Shown in pieces: positions 27,066-35,681 of a stretch of DNA of 64,000 bases (the first letter of the stretch is position 1; each line of letters starts with the position of its first letter). The notes under the pieces are model-generated. The model saw only the letters and a program-made list of their open reading frames with translations, made no database searches and was not told the origin of the DNA. The stretch lies in assembly GCF_009429125.1 (NCBI RefSeq), contig NZ_CP045529.1:3224001-3288000 (forward strand), in the 5' to 3' direction. A program made the translations under genes and the position numbers. The stretch comes from Luteimicrobium xylanilyticum. GTDB lineage: Bacteria; Actinomycetota; Actinomycetes; Actinomycetales; Cellulomonadaceae.

Positions 27066-27780
27066 CGTCGCCGGACTCGGCGTCGCCAGCCGCGCCGTCG
27101 GACGGGGCGGGTGCCTCGCCCGCGAGGATCAGGTAGACCTCGCGACGGGCACGGGCCAGCACGTCGACGGCCGCCGCGACCTGGGCCGCGTCGCCGGTAC
27201 GGGCCACCTGGGCGATCGCCTGCGCGAGCGCGCCACCGGCCTCGCGGAGCTCGAAGCCTCCGCGTCGACCACCGGTCGACGCGTCGGACCACGGCTCGCC
27301 GAGCTCGTCGGCGTGCTCGGTCACGTAGGTGCGGCCGGCCTCGGTGAGGCTCGCGAGCCGGCGGCCGCCGTCCTCGCTGAGCTCGACGAGGCCCTCGTCC
27401 TGGAGCAGGTTGAGCGCCGGGTAGATCGCACCCGGGCTCGGACGCCACACGCCACCGGACTTCTCGCCGATCCGCTGGATCAGCTGGTAGCCGTGCATGG
27501 GCTCCTCGGCGAGGAGGATCAGGACGGCCGCGCGGACGTCGCCGCGACCGGCCCGCCGGCCACGACCGTGACCGCGCCCGTGGCCGCCAGGGCCACCGAA
27601 GCCGGGACCGAAGCCCGGGCCGAAGCCGCCGCGGCCGAAGTCGGCCCGGTTGAAGCCGCCACGACCGAAGTCGTCGTGGTGGCCCCGGTTCCCGCGGCGT
27701 GAAGGACGAGCCTGCCGAAGGCGAGCATCGCGGGGCTCCGAAGGGTTGTCGGGGTTGGGGGAAGAGAATGCGGATCGCAT
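27052..27780 (-). CDS. PadR-family regulator with Gly/Arg/His-rich N-terminal extension
   Basis: 242 residues with a strong GAGGAGG site before the ATG. Residues ~30-78 are a Gly/Phe/Arg/His-rich low-complexity run with repeated FGRGGF and GFGPGF units. The winged helix (about 82-160) contains AAVLILLAEEPMHGYQLIQRIGEKSGGVWRPSPGAIYPAL, the PadR signature. The C-terminal helix is the dimer arm. The His/Gly extension is usual in an actinobacterial PadR subgroup and could bind metal or phase-separate; that is speculation. Its own promoter carries two perfect palindromes, so autoregulation is likely. Confidence 0.88.
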   Translation of the reverse strand: MRSAFSSPNPDNPSEPRDARLRQARPSRRGNRGHHDDFGRGGFNRADFGRGGFGPGFGPGFGGPGGHGRGHGRGRRAGRGDVRAAVLILLAEEPMHGYQLIQRIGEKSGGVWRPSPGAIYPALNLLQDEGLVELSEDGGRRLASLTEAGRTYVTEHADELGEPWSDASTGGRRGGFELREAGGALAQAIAQVARTGDAAQVAAAVDVLARARREVYLILAGEAPAPSDGAAGDAESGDVTEG

Positions 27781-27903
27781 GGGGACCTCCTCGAGGTCGG
27801 GTCGATGTGTTCGTGGGGGCCGACGGCGTCGCTCCTGCCGGTCGTGGGCCGTGCGCTCCGGCGTTGCGGCCTCGGGCGGGCGGTCCGTCGTCGACAGTCG
27901 TTA

Positions 27904-27932
27904 ACGATATATCGCCGATGCATCGCTGTCAA
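27904..27932 (-). promoter_or_regulatory. PadR gene promoter with two 10-bp palindromes
   Basis: Reading on the minus strand: TTGACA (27932-27927), a 17-bp spacer, then TATCGT (27909-27904). Two perfect palindromes overlap the promoter: CGATGCATCG (27916-27925) in the spacer and CGATATATCG (27905-27914) over the -10. Repressor binding here would block RNA polymerase. The rest of the 311-bp gap to the DDAH gene shows nothing clear except that gene's GAAGGAGG ribosome site. Confidence 0.65.
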
Positions 27933-28091
27933 TACGCCCGAGATCTCAGACCGACGCCGGGGCGCTCCTCCGCAGCCCCCGACTCGTCCCGAGCGTCGCC
28001 CCGCCACCCGACGTGCGCCGTCGTACGCTGACCGGACAAGGCCCGGGCGGCGCACCACCCCCGCGTCACCGGCCCCACCGAAGGAGGCCCG

Positions 28092-28919
28092 ATGCCGCAC
28101 GCAACCCGTCGCAGCTACCTGATGTGCCGCCCCACCTACTTCACGGTCGAGTACGCGATCAACCCGTGGATGGACACCGGTCGCCCGGTCGACACGGCGC
28201 GCGCCGTCGCCCAGTGGGAGCGGCTGCGCGACGTCTACCTCGACCTCGGGCACGAGGTGCAGCTCATCGACCCCCTGCCAGGACTGCCTGACATGGTCTA
28301 CGCAGCCAACGGCGCCACCGTGGAGGACGGCATCGCCTACTCCGCCCGCTTCACGTATGCGCAGCGCCGGCCGGAGGGGCCCGCCTACCTCAAATGGCTC
28401 GCCGACCACGGGTTCGTCACCCACGACGCCGCCCGCACCAACGAGGGCGAGGGCGACCTCCTCCGCGTGGGCGACGTCGTCCTCGCCGGGTACGGGTTCC
28501 GGACGGACCGCGCGGCCCACGCCGAGGCCGCCCACCTCTGGGACCGCGAGGTCGTGGGGCTCGAGCTCGTCGACCCGCGCTTCTACCACCTGGATACGGC
28601 GCTCACGGTGCTCGCCGGCAGCGACGGGTCCTCGCCCGCCGACGTCGCCTACTACCCGCCGGCCTTCTCCCCCGCCGCGCGCGAGATCCTGCGCGACCGT
28701 TTCCCCGACGCACTCCTGGCCTCCGACGACGACGCCGCCGTCCTCGGCCTCAACGCCGTGTCCGACGGCGCGCACGTCGTGCACACGCCCGCCGCCACCG
28801 GGTTCGCGGACGCGCTCCGCGAGCGCGGCTACGAGCCTGTCGGCGTCGACACCTCCGAGCTGCTGCTCGGGGGCGGCGGCGCGAAGTGCTGCACGCTCGA
28901 GCTGCGGAGCATGCGATGA
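28092..28919 (+). CDS. DDAH-like guanidino-group hydrolase (arginine catabolism)
   Basis: 275 residues of the guanidine-modifying enzyme superfamily. The catalytic Cys lies in GGGGAKCCTLEL (Cys266, with Cys267 beside it) and the catalytic His is His166 in FYHLDTAL. The acidic substrate ligands are in TNEGEGDLL. Annotated relatives are dimethylarginine dimethylaminohydrolases (citrulline-forming). It is ATGA-coupled to ornithine aminotransferase, as in M. tuberculosis, so an ornithine- or citrulline-forming action on arginine would fit better than detoxifying methylarginine. Strong ribosome site GAAGGAGG. Confidence 0.82.
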   Translation: MPHATRRSYLMCRPTYFTVEYAINPWMDTGRPVDTARAVAQWERLRDVYLDLGHEVQLIDPLPGLPDMVYAANGATVEDGIAYSARFTYAQRRPEGPAYLKWLADHGFVTHDAARTNEGEGDLLRVGDVVLAGYGFRTDRAAHAEAAHLWDREVVGLELVDPRFYHLDTALTVLAGSDGSSPADVAYYPPAFSPAAREILRDRFPDALLASDDDAAVLGLNAVSDGAHVVHTPAATGFADALRERGYEPVGVDTSELLLGGGGAKCCTLELRSMR

Positions 28920-30118
28920 GCCACCTCGCGCACAACTACGACCCGCTCCCGGTCGACCTCGCCCGCGCGGACGGCGCGTGGGCGTGGGACGGCGACGGCA
29001 ACCGCTACCTCGACCTCCTCGCCGGGTACTCGGCCCTCAACTTCGGGCACAGGCACCCCGTGCTCGTCGCAGCCGCGCACCGCCAGCTCGACACCTTGAC
29101 GCTGACCTCGCGCGCGTTCCGGCACGTCCTGCTGGAGCCGTGGGCCGACCGCCTCGCCGCCCTCACCGCGACCTCGACGGTGCTGCCGATGAACACCGGC
29201 GCGGAGGCCGTCGAGACGGCGATCAAGACCGCCCGCAAGTGGGGCTACGACGTCAAGGGCGTCCCGGAGGGCCTCGCGACGATCGTCGTCGCGGCAGGGA
29301 ACTTCCACGGCCGCACCACCACGATCGTGTCCTTCTCCACCGACGACGACGCGCGGCGCGGCTTCGGCCCGTACACCCCGGGATTCCGCGTGGTCCCCTA
29401 CGGGGACGCGGCCGCCGTCGAGGACGCGATCGACGAGACGACCGTCGCGGTGCTGCTCGAGCCGATCCAGGGCGAGCAGGGCGTCGTGGTGCCCCCGGAG
29501 GACTTCTGGCCGCGCGTGCGGACCGTGTGCGACGCGCACGACGTGCTGCTCGTCGCGGACGAGATCCAGTCCGGCCTCGGCCGCACGGGCACGACGCTCG
29601 CACTCGACCTGTGGGGCGTGCGCGCCGACCTGACCACGCTCGGCAAGGCGCTCGGGGGCGGGATCGTGCCGATCTCGGCGGTGGTCGGGCGCGAGGACGT
29701 GCTCGGCGTGCTCACGCCGGGGACGCACGGCTCGACGTTCGGCGGGAATCCGCTCGCCTGCGCGGTGTCCCTGGCGGTCCTCGACCTCCTCGAGACCGGC
29801 GAGTACCAGGAGCGCGCGAAGGCTCTGGGCGAGGTCTTGCACGAGGAGCTCGGGAGCATGGTCTCGGACGGGCTGCTCGAGGCGAGCCGCGGCGTCGGGC
29901 TCTGGGCCGGCCTCGACGTCCCGCTCGGGTTTGCCGACGACGGCGCCGTGGCCGGCGAGTCGCCCGGCCGTGCCCTGTGCGAGGCGCTGCTGGCCCGGGG
30001 GGTGCTCGCGAAGGAGGCGCACGGCCGCACGGTGCGGCTCGCCCCGCCCCTCGTCATCGAGGAGGACGACCTCCGCTGGGGCCTGACCCAGCTCCGCACC
30101 GCCCTCACCGTGTCGTAG
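28916..30118 (+). CDS. rocD: Ornithine-oxo-acid aminotransferase
   Basis: PLP enzyme converting ornithine and 2-oxoglutarate to glutamate-5-semialdehyde and glutamate. 400 residues. The Schiff-base Lys is Lys244 in TLGKALGGG. Asp215 in VADEIQSGLGRTG contacts the PLP pyridine nitrogen. MNTGAEAVETAIKTARKWGY (92-111) is the phosphate-binding region typical of ornithine aminotransferases. It starts inside the stop of the DDAH-like gene (ATGA). Together they would send arginine carbon to proline or glutamate. Confidence 0.92.
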   Translation: MSHLAHNYDPLPVDLARADGAWAWDGDGNRYLDLLAGYSALNFGHRHPVLVAAAHRQLDTLTLTSRAFRHVLLEPWADRLAALTATSTVLPMNTGAEAVETAIKTARKWGYDVKGVPEGLATIVVAAGNFHGRTTTIVSFSTDDDARRGFGPYTPGFRVVPYGDAAAVEDAIDETTVAVLLEPIQGEQGVVVPPEDFWPRVRTVCDAHDVLLVADEIQSGLGRTGTTLALDLWGVRADLTTLGKALGGGIVPISAVVGREDVLGVLTPGTHGSTFGGNPLACAVSLAVLDLLETGEYQERAKALGEVLHEELGSMVSDGLLEASRGVGLWAGLDVPLGFADDGAVAGESPGRALCEALLARGVLAKEAHGRTVRLAPPLVIEEDDLRWGLTQLRTALTVS

Positions 30119-30159
30119 GAGTCCTCGCGGCCTACTTCGCGGTGGTAGGACAACGACGG

Positions 30160-31134
30160 TCAGGAAGTCGCGGAGCCCTCTGCGGGCGCAGACTCCGACT
30201 CGGACTCGGCGCAACGCTTCGTCACGACCATGACCGGGCACTGCGCGTGGTGCAGCACCGCCTGGCTCGTCGAACCGAGCAGCATCCCGGAGAACCCGCC
30301 GCGACCGCGCGAGCCCACGACGATGACGTCGGCGGCCTGGGAGAACTCGACGAGGAGCTCGGCGCCCGTGCCGTCGAGGACGATCCGCCGGACATCGAGG
30401 CCCGGCCGTTGCTCGACGAGTCGCTCGATCACGCGGTCGAGGTTGGCGGTCGCGTCGGCGAGCACCTGCTCGTGGTCGACGGACGCTGGGAGCCAGGCGA
30501 GGACGCCGGCGCCCGACGCGATCGGCACGCCGGCGACGGCGACGAGCTCACAGTTCCAGAGCTGCGCGAGGTCGGCGGCATGCCGGAGCGCTGCCTCGGA
30601 GGTGGGAGAGCCGTCGACTCCGGCGATGACGCGTTCGGGGAGCCGCACGGCCGGAAGCTGCTCGGCCGTCTCGGGGACGCGTTCACCGTCGGGGGTGCGG
30701 AGCGGCACGACGACCGTCGCGCAGCGCGCATGGGCGGGCAGCGCCGACGAGACCGTCCCGAGCAGCCGCCCGGCGAACCCTCCGCGCCCGCGCGTCCCGA
30801 CGACGGCGAGCTCGTGCTCCTCGCTCAGGTCGACCAGGACGCCGGTGGCGTCGCCGGCGGCGAGCGACGCGCTGACCGGAACCCCGTGAGGTTTGACCCG
30901 GGCCACCGCCTCGTCCAGCACGGCCTTGGCACCGGCTTGGACCGCGTCGTCGTCGATCGGCACGTAGCCACCGTCAAGTGACGCGGACGTCAGCGTGGGG
31001 AGGTAGTACGAGCAGACCAGGTGGAGGCTCAGCCCCGCGTCGGCGGCGAACATCGTCGCCCAGTCGAGGGCGTGCAGGCTCGGCGCCGAACCATCGACGC
31101 CGACGAGAACGCTCTTTGCGCGCGTCATACCCAT
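30160..31134 (-). CDS. Tandem universal stress protein
   Basis: 324 residues with two Usp domains. The first (about 6-145) has VLVGVDGSAPSLHALDWA and the ATP motif VGTRGRGGFAGRLLGTVSSAL. The second (about 165-308) has VIAGVDGSPTSEAALRHAA and VGSRGRGGFSGMLLGSTSQAVL. Both keep the G-2x-G-9x-G(S/T) ATP-binding signature, so both halves should bind ATP. Family members are induced in hypoxia or stationary phase. Two ATG starts (31134, 31128) are possible. A terminator separates it from the upstream NlpC/P60 gene. Confidence 0.9.
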   Translation of the reverse strand: MGMTRAKSVLVGVDGSAPSLHALDWATMFAADAGLSLHLVCSYYLPTLTSASLDGGYVPIDDDAVQAGAKAVLDEAVARVKPHGVPVSASLAAGDATGVLVDLSEEHELAVVGTRGRGGFAGRLLGTVSSALPAHARCATVVVPLRTPDGERVPETAEQLPAVRLPERVIAGVDGSPTSEAALRHAADLAQLWNCELVAVAGVPIASGAGVLAWLPASVDHEQVLADATANLDRVIERLVEQRPGLDVRRIVLDGTGAELLVEFSQAADVIVVGSRGRGGFSGMLLGSTSQAVLHHAQCPVMVVTKRCAESESESAPAEGSATS

Positions 31135-31160
31135 AGCCTACCGAGCCCAGGGACAATAGA

Positions 31161-31198
31161 CGAGCGCCCCGGCCGCCTGCAGGCGGTCGGGGCGCTCG
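31161..31198 (-). terminator. Terminator of the NlpC/P60 gene
   Basis: A 17-bp stem (31161-31177 with 31182-31198, one mismatch) closes a TGCA loop, 15 bp after the NlpC/P60 stop and before the USP gene. Confidence 0.75.
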
Positions 31199-31212
31199 GT
31201 GCCTTGGCGGCG

Positions 31213-32046
31213 TCAGCCGACGCGGATGAACGTGGGGTTCGTCTGCCACATGGCGCGGAACTGGATCGACTTGCCCGGGCGGGGGGCGTCGATGATCGTG
31301 TTGCCGCCGGCGTAGATGGCGATGTGACCCGGCGTCCAGATGAGGTCGCCCGGCTTGGCCTCGGCACGCGAGATGATCGTGCCGGCGTAGTGCTGGGCCG
31401 ACGACGTGCGCGGGAGCGAGACGCCGATCTGCGCGTACACGTACGACGTGAAGCCCGAGCAGTCGAAGCCGGACGGCGTGGTGCCGCCGTAGACGTACGG
31501 GACGCCCACGTAGCGGCTGGCGATCGCGATGATCTTCGAGCCGTTCGCGGAGGACGGGATCGAGGAGCTCGAGCTCGACGAGGAGCCGGAGTCCGAGGTG
31601 CCCGAGTCGGACGAACCGGAGTCCGAGGTGCTCGAGCTCGTCGACGTGAGGGCCGTGCGGACCTCGGAACGGCTCGCGGCCTGGACCGTGCGGTGCACGA
31701 CGGGCTCGGGGGCCGGCGTGACCTTGACGGCCGCGGCGTCGGCGGTCCACTTGACGTGCTTCGTGACCGTGACGGTCTTCGACGTCTGGAGCTCGGCCTT
31801 CGCGGCGGCGGTCAGCGCGTCGAGGTCGACGGTGCTGAGCTTGCTCGGGGCGTCCGAGTGCGAGGTGGCCGCGTGGGCGGCCGGAGCGCCGAGCATCGAG
31901 ACGAGCAGGCCCGAGGACGCGGCGACGACGGCGGTGCGGCGACCCACGGTGGAAAGTCCGCCGGTCGCGGCGCTCGCCAGGGATGCCAAGGGAGTGACGG
32001 GGCGACGCGCCGCACGGTGGCGGGCGCGAGTGGTGGACGTGCTCAC
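31213..32046 (-). CDS. Secreted NlpC/P60 peptidoglycan endopeptidase
   Basis: 277 residues, GTG start after AAGGAGA. A signal peptide with an extended basic head has its hydrophobic core near 39-58, ending at AAHAA. A Thr/Ser-rich spacer (about 60-168, with a pure Ser run) leads to the catalytic domain (170-277). That domain has Cys196 in GFDCSGFTSYVYAQ and His241 in TPGHIAIYAG. It hydrolyses D-gamma-glutamyl-diaminopimelate type peptide bonds in the wall. No LysM or SH3 domain is present. The gene sits behind a c-di-AMP riboswitch, the standard actinobacterial arrangement for wall hydrolases. Confidence 0.92.
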   Translation of the reverse strand: MSTSTTRARHRAARRPVTPLASLASAATGGLSTVGRRTAVVAASSGLLVSMLGAPAAHAATSHSDAPSKLSTVDLDALTAAAKAELQTSKTVTVTKHVKWTADAAAVKVTPAPEPVVHRTVQAASRSEVRTALTSTSSSTSDSGSSDSGTSDSGSSSSSSSSIPSSANGSKIIAIASRYVGVPYVYGGTTPSGFDCSGFTSYVYAQIGVSLPRTSSAQHYAGTIISRAEAKPGDLIWTPGHIAIYAGGNTIIDAPRPGKSIQFRAMWQTNPTFIRVG

Positions 32047-32061
32047 TCGTTGTCTCCTTTT

Positions 32062-32188
32062 CGCCTACGAGGTCAGCTGTCGGGTTCGGGTGGGAGAAAC
32101 ACCCGGCCTCCGGCACCTTGCGGTGCCTCGGGCTTCACCCCAAGGAAGTCGTCTCCGACTCCCGATTGTGGGTCCCCCGTCCCTGTCT
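32062..32188 (-). promoter_or_regulatory. c-di-AMP (ydaO/yuaA) riboswitch
   Basis: The leader of the NlpC/P60 gene carries the conserved ydaO-type elements in order on the minus strand: ACGGGGGACCCAC, then GGGGTGAAGCCC, a GGCACCGCAAGGTGCC hairpin, CCGAACCCGACAGCTGACC and CTCGTAGGCG. The last conserved block ends about 16 bases before the start codon. This aptamer binds cyclic di-AMP and normally turns expression off, linking wall hydrolysis to osmotic state. Outer boundaries are approximate. Confidence 0.85.
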
Positions 32189-32204
32189 TCTACATTCGCT
32201 GGGA

Positions 32205-32243
32205 CCCTCACGGAGCGACAGGGCTCGGCGCTCTCCGTGAGGG
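32205..32243. repeat. 11-bp hairpin upstream of the riboswitch
   Basis: CCCTCACGGAG (32205-32215) pairs perfectly with CTCCGTGAGGG (32233-32243) across a 17-nt loop, directly 5' of the aptamer on the transcript strand. It could be part of the leader or lie in the promoter zone. The remaining gap to the IdeR gene (to 32378) shows no gene. Confidence 0.5.
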
Positions 32244-32378
32244 CTCCGACGACGGTTGCCGCCGGAACTGCCCCCGAACGTACACGACCCCGCGGCGAAT
32301 GTCACGCCCCGGTCACGACGTTCGTTCGGGACTCGTCCGAACTGGTACGGAGGTCCCAGCGCGAGGCCCGGAAGCGGC

Positions 32379-33086
32379 TCAGCGTGCGGCCACGAAGACG
32401 TGCCGCGAGACCTCGTCGGCGAGCGCCAGGGGCTTCTCCGCATCGCCTCCACGGACGGACAGCATGCCGCCGTCCCACTGGGCCTCGACCGACTGCCCCG
32501 GCAGGATCCCGGCCTCCGCGAGGCGGGCCAGGAGCTCGACGTCGGGCTGCAGCGGCTCACCGAGCCGCCGGACGTCCGCCCGGACCACCTCGGCCGTGCC
32601 CTGGGCCGGCCGAGCGACGTCGAGCAGCGGGACGACACCCTCCAGGAAGTCCTCGTGCGTCGGCTCCTCCCCCAGCTCCGACAGGCCGGGGATCGGGTTG
32701 CCGTACGGCGAGAAGTGCGGGTGCCCGAGCAGCTCCGCCAGACGCTTCTCCACGCGGTCGCTCATGACGTGCTCCCACCGGCACGCCTCCTCGTGGACGT
32801 ACTCCCAGTCGAGCCCGACGACGTCGGTGAGCAGGCGCTCCGCGAGGCGGTGCTTGCGCATGACGCGCATCGCCTTGTTGTGCCCCTGCTCGGTCAGCTC
32901 GAGGTGACGGTCGCCGGTCACGACGACGAGGCCGTCGCGCTCCATGCGGGCGACGGTCTGCGAGACCGTCGGGCCGGAGTGTCCCAGCCGCTCCGCGATC
33001 CGGGCACGCAGCGGGACGATCCCCTCCTCGACGAGCTCGTAGATCGTCTTGAGGTACATCTCGGTGGTGTCGATGAGATCGCTCAC
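32379..33086 (-). CDS. DtxR/IdeR-family iron-dependent repressor
   Basis: 235 residues. All metal ligands of DtxR are in their canonical numbering: Met10, Cys102, Glu105 and His106 for the primary site, His79, Glu83 and His98 for the ancillary site. Cys102 (EEACRWEHVMS) marks the iron-sensing type rather than MntR. The winged helix at about 20-60 includes GHSGPTVSQTVARMERDGLV. An SH3-like C-terminal domain follows a Pro-containing linker. It is expected to repress siderophore and uptake genes when Fe(II) is plentiful. No iron-box target was found in this window. Confidence 0.92.
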   Translation of the reverse strand: MSDLIDTTEMYLKTIYELVEEGIVPLRARIAERLGHSGPTVSQTVARMERDGLVVVTGDRHLELTEQGHNKAMRVMRKHRLAERLLTDVVGLDWEYVHEEACRWEHVMSDRVEKRLAELLGHPHFSPYGNPIPGLSELGEEPTHEDFLEGVVPLLDVARPAQGTAEVVRADVRRLGEPLQPDVELLARLAEAGILPGQSVEAQWDGGMLSVRGGDAEKPLALADEVSRHVFVAAR

Positions 33087-33182
33087 TGCAGCTCCCTGAA
33101 GCGTTGGTGGGTCTCAGTCTAGGGCGGCCCACCCACCGGAATCGGGTACGGCCGCCGGGCGCCGCTCCCCTACCCTGAGCAC

Positions 33183-34316
33183 GTGGCCACGACTCCCGCC
33201 GACATCCGCATCCCCACCGACCTCCTGCCCGGCGACGGCCGCTTCGGCGCCGGTCCGAGCAAGGTGCGCGACGCGCAGGTGAGCGCGCTCGCGGCGGCCG
33301 GCCGGTCCCCGCTCGGGACGTCCCACCGCCAGGAGCCGGTGCGTGCGCTCGTCCGCCGGATCCGCACCGGCCTGGCCGAGCTCTTCGCGCTCCCCGAGGG
33401 CTACGAGGTCGCGCTCGGCAACGGCGGCTCGACGGCGTTCTGGGACGTCGCGACGTTCTGCCTCGTCCGGGAGAGGGCGCAGCACGCGGCCTTCGGCGAG
33501 TTCGGCGCCAAGTTCGCGAAGGCGACGTCGCGCGCGCCCTTCCTCGCGCCGTCGAGCGTGGTGGAGGCGCCCGCGGGCACCGTCGCCCACTGCCGCGCCG
33601 AGGAGGGCGTGGACGTGTACGCGTGGCCCCACAACGAGACCTCGACGGGTGCCGCGTGCCCGGTCGAGCGCGTGGCCGGCTCGCGCGAGGCGGGCGCGCT
33701 CACCGTGATCGACGGGACCTCGGCGGCCGGCGGCCTCGCCGTCGACGTCGCGCAGAGCGACGCCTACTACTTCGCGCCCCAGAAGTCGTTCGGGTCCGAC
33801 GGCGGCCTCTGGCTCGCGCTCCTGTCGCCCGACGCGGTCGCGCGCGCCGCGGAGCTCGAGGCCGAGCGCTGGGTGCCGGAGTTCCTCTCGCTCACGACGG
33901 CGCTCACGAACTCGCGCCAGGACCAGACCCTCAACACCCCGGCCATCGCGACCCTGCTGTTGATGGCGGAACAGCTCGACTGGATGCTCGAGCAGGGCGG
34001 TCTGGCGTGGACGACGGCGCGCACCGCCGCGTCCGCAGCCCACCTCTACGGCTGGGCCGGGTCGCGGCCGTGGGCGACGCCCTTCGTGACGGACCCGGCG
34101 GAGCGCTCGGACGTCGTCGGGACGATCGATCTCGACGACGCCCTGCCCGCCGGCGAGGTGCTCGCAGCCCTGCGGGCCAACGGGGTCGTGGACGCCTTCG
34201 CGTACCGCAAGCTCGGTCGCAACCAGCTCCGCGTCGCGATGTTCCCCGCGATCGACCCCGAGGACGTCGCGGCGTTCACCGCGTGCGTCGACTTCGTGGT
34301 CGAGCGGCTGGGCTGA
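33183..34316 (+). CDS. serC: Phosphoserine aminotransferase
   Basis: PLP enzyme forming phosphoserine in serine synthesis. 377 residues, GTG start, actinobacterial class. Landmarks are FGAGPSKVRDAQV, GNGGSTAFWDVATF (PLP phosphate site), GTSHRQEPV (substrate Arg), VIDGTSAAGGLAVDV and the PLP Lys in YYFAPQKSFGSDGGLW. It is convergent with an MFS gene, three bases away, and divergent from the IdeR gene. Confidence 0.93.
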   Translation: MATTPADIRIPTDLLPGDGRFGAGPSKVRDAQVSALAAAGRSPLGTSHRQEPVRALVRRIRTGLAELFALPEGYEVALGNGGSTAFWDVATFCLVRERAQHAAFGEFGAKFAKATSRAPFLAPSSVVEAPAGTVAHCRAEEGVDVYAWPHNETSTGAACPVERVAGSREAGALTVIDGTSAAGGLAVDVAQSDAYYFAPQKSFGSDGGLWLALLSPDAVARAAELEAERWVPEFLSLTTALTNSRQDQTLNTPAIATLLLMAEQLDWMLEQGGLAWTTARTAASAAHLYGWAGSRPWATPFVTDPAERSDVVGTIDLDDALPAGEVLAALRANGVVDAFAYRKLGRNQLRVAMFPAIDPEDVAAFTACVDFVVERLG

Positions 34317-34319
34317 GCG

Positions 34320-35681
34320 TCAGGCGGCGTTGGTCCGCGCCTGCGTGTCCTGTTCACCGAGCTCCCGCTCGGCCTCGGCCAGCGCCACCCGGGCGGCCGG
34401 GACGGGCACCGCCGCGCCGTCGTCGGCGTCGAGGTAGCGCACCACCAGGTGCGGGCGGGTCACGACGCGGTAGCGCACCTGCACGTGCCAGTGGCGCAGC
34501 ACCCAGATCCCCGCTCCCACGGACACCAGCAGCGCCGTCACCGACCCGATGCCGATCGACCAGCGCGCCCCGAACTGCTCGCCGATCCAGCCGACGATCG
34601 GCGACCCGATGGGCGTCGCGCCCTGGAAGACCATCATGTAGAGCGACATGACGCGGCCGCGCATCTCGGGCTCGGTCGACATCTGGATGGTCGCGTTGGC
34701 CGCCGTCATCATCGTCAGGCTCGCGAGCCCCACCGGGATGCAGAGCACCGCGAAGCTCGCGTAGGTCGGCGCGAGAGCGAGGGCCGCCGTCGCCAGCCCG
34801 AACCCGAAGGCGGCGCCGACGACGAGCCGGACCCGCGGACGCTCACGCCGGGCCGCGAGGAGCGCCCCCGCGAGCGAGCCGATCGCGAGGATCGAGCCGA
34901 GGATGCCGTACTCCCCTGCACCCTTGTCGAAGACGGTGCGCGCCATGGTCGCCGAGGTGAGCTGGAAGTTCAGCCCGAACATCGACACCACGCCGACGAC
35001 GATCATGATCACGACGATGTCGGTCCGCTTCCGCACGTAGCGGATGCCCTCACGGACCTGCCCCTTGCGGCGCTTCGCCACCGGCATGCTCCGCAGCTCG
35101 CGGGTGCGCATCTGCGTGAGCGCGAGGATCGTCGCCGCGAACGAGATGCCGTTGATGACGAACACCCAGCCCGGGCCGACCGCCGCGATCAGCAGGCCGC
35201 CCACGCCCGGACCGATCAGGCGGGCCGCGTTGAAGGACGCGCTGTTGAGGCCCACCGCGTTGGACAGCTTGTCGGTGGGGACGAGCTGCGCGACGAACGT
35301 CTGGCGCACCGGCGCGTCGATCGTCGCGACCACGCCGAGCGCGAACGCGAACGCGTACACGTGCCACAGCTCGACGGTGCCGGTCAGCACGAGCGCACCC
35401 AGCCCGAACGCCAGGAGCCCCTGCGACGCCTGCGTGACGCCGAGGAGGCGGCGGCGGTCGAACCGGTCGGCCAGCAGCCCACCCAGGGGCGCGAACAGCA
35501 GGAACGGCAGGAACTGGAGCGCCGTCACGACGCCGACGGCGAAGCTCGAGTTGTGCGAGAGGACCGTGAGGACCAGCCAGTCCTGGGCGACACGCTGCAT
35601 CCACGTGCCCACGTTGGCGACGAGCGCGCCCGAGAACCAGAGCCGGTAGTTGAAGTAGCGCAGCGAGGAGAAGGTGCTCAC
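34320..35681 (-). CDS. MFS transporter, EntS-like
   Basis: 453 residues, twelve predicted helices. The N-terminus (LRYFNYRLWFSGALVANVGTWMQRVAQDWLVL) and GGLLADRFDRRRLL motif A are typical of the EntS/MFS_3 family. That family exports siderophores or drugs. The C-terminal ~60 residues after the last helix are soluble. The GTG start overlaps the MarR stop (GTGA), so both form one transcript and MarR probably represses it. Substrate unknown. The iron regulator is close by, but not in the same operon. Confidence 0.88.
   Translation of the reverse strand: MSTFSSLRYFNYRLWFSGALVANVGTWMQRVAQDWLVLTVLSHNSSFAVGVVTALQFLPFLLFAPLGGLLADRFDRRRLLGVTQASQGLLAFGLGALVLTGTVELWHVYAFAFALGVVATIDAPVRQTFVAQLVPTDKLSNAVGLNSASFNAARLIGPGVGGLLIAAVGPGWVFVINGISFAATILALTQMRTRELRSMPVAKRRKGQVREGIRYVRKRTDIVVIMIVVGVVSMFGLNFQLTSATMARTVFDKGAGEYGILGSILAIGSLAGALLAARRERPRVRLVVGAAFGFGLATAALALAPTYASFAVLCIPVGLASLTMMTAANATIQMSTEPEMRGRVMSLYMMVFQGATPIGSPIVGWIGEQFGARWSIGIGSVTALLVSVGAGIWVLRHWHVQVRYRVVTRPHLVVRYLDADDGAAVPVPAARVALAEAERELGEQDTQARTNAA

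Noticed and set aside
34320-35681. Siderophore exporter under the nearby IdeR regulator
   Set aside because: It resembles EntS but is coupled to a MarR gene, no iron box is visible and no siderophore genes are close.
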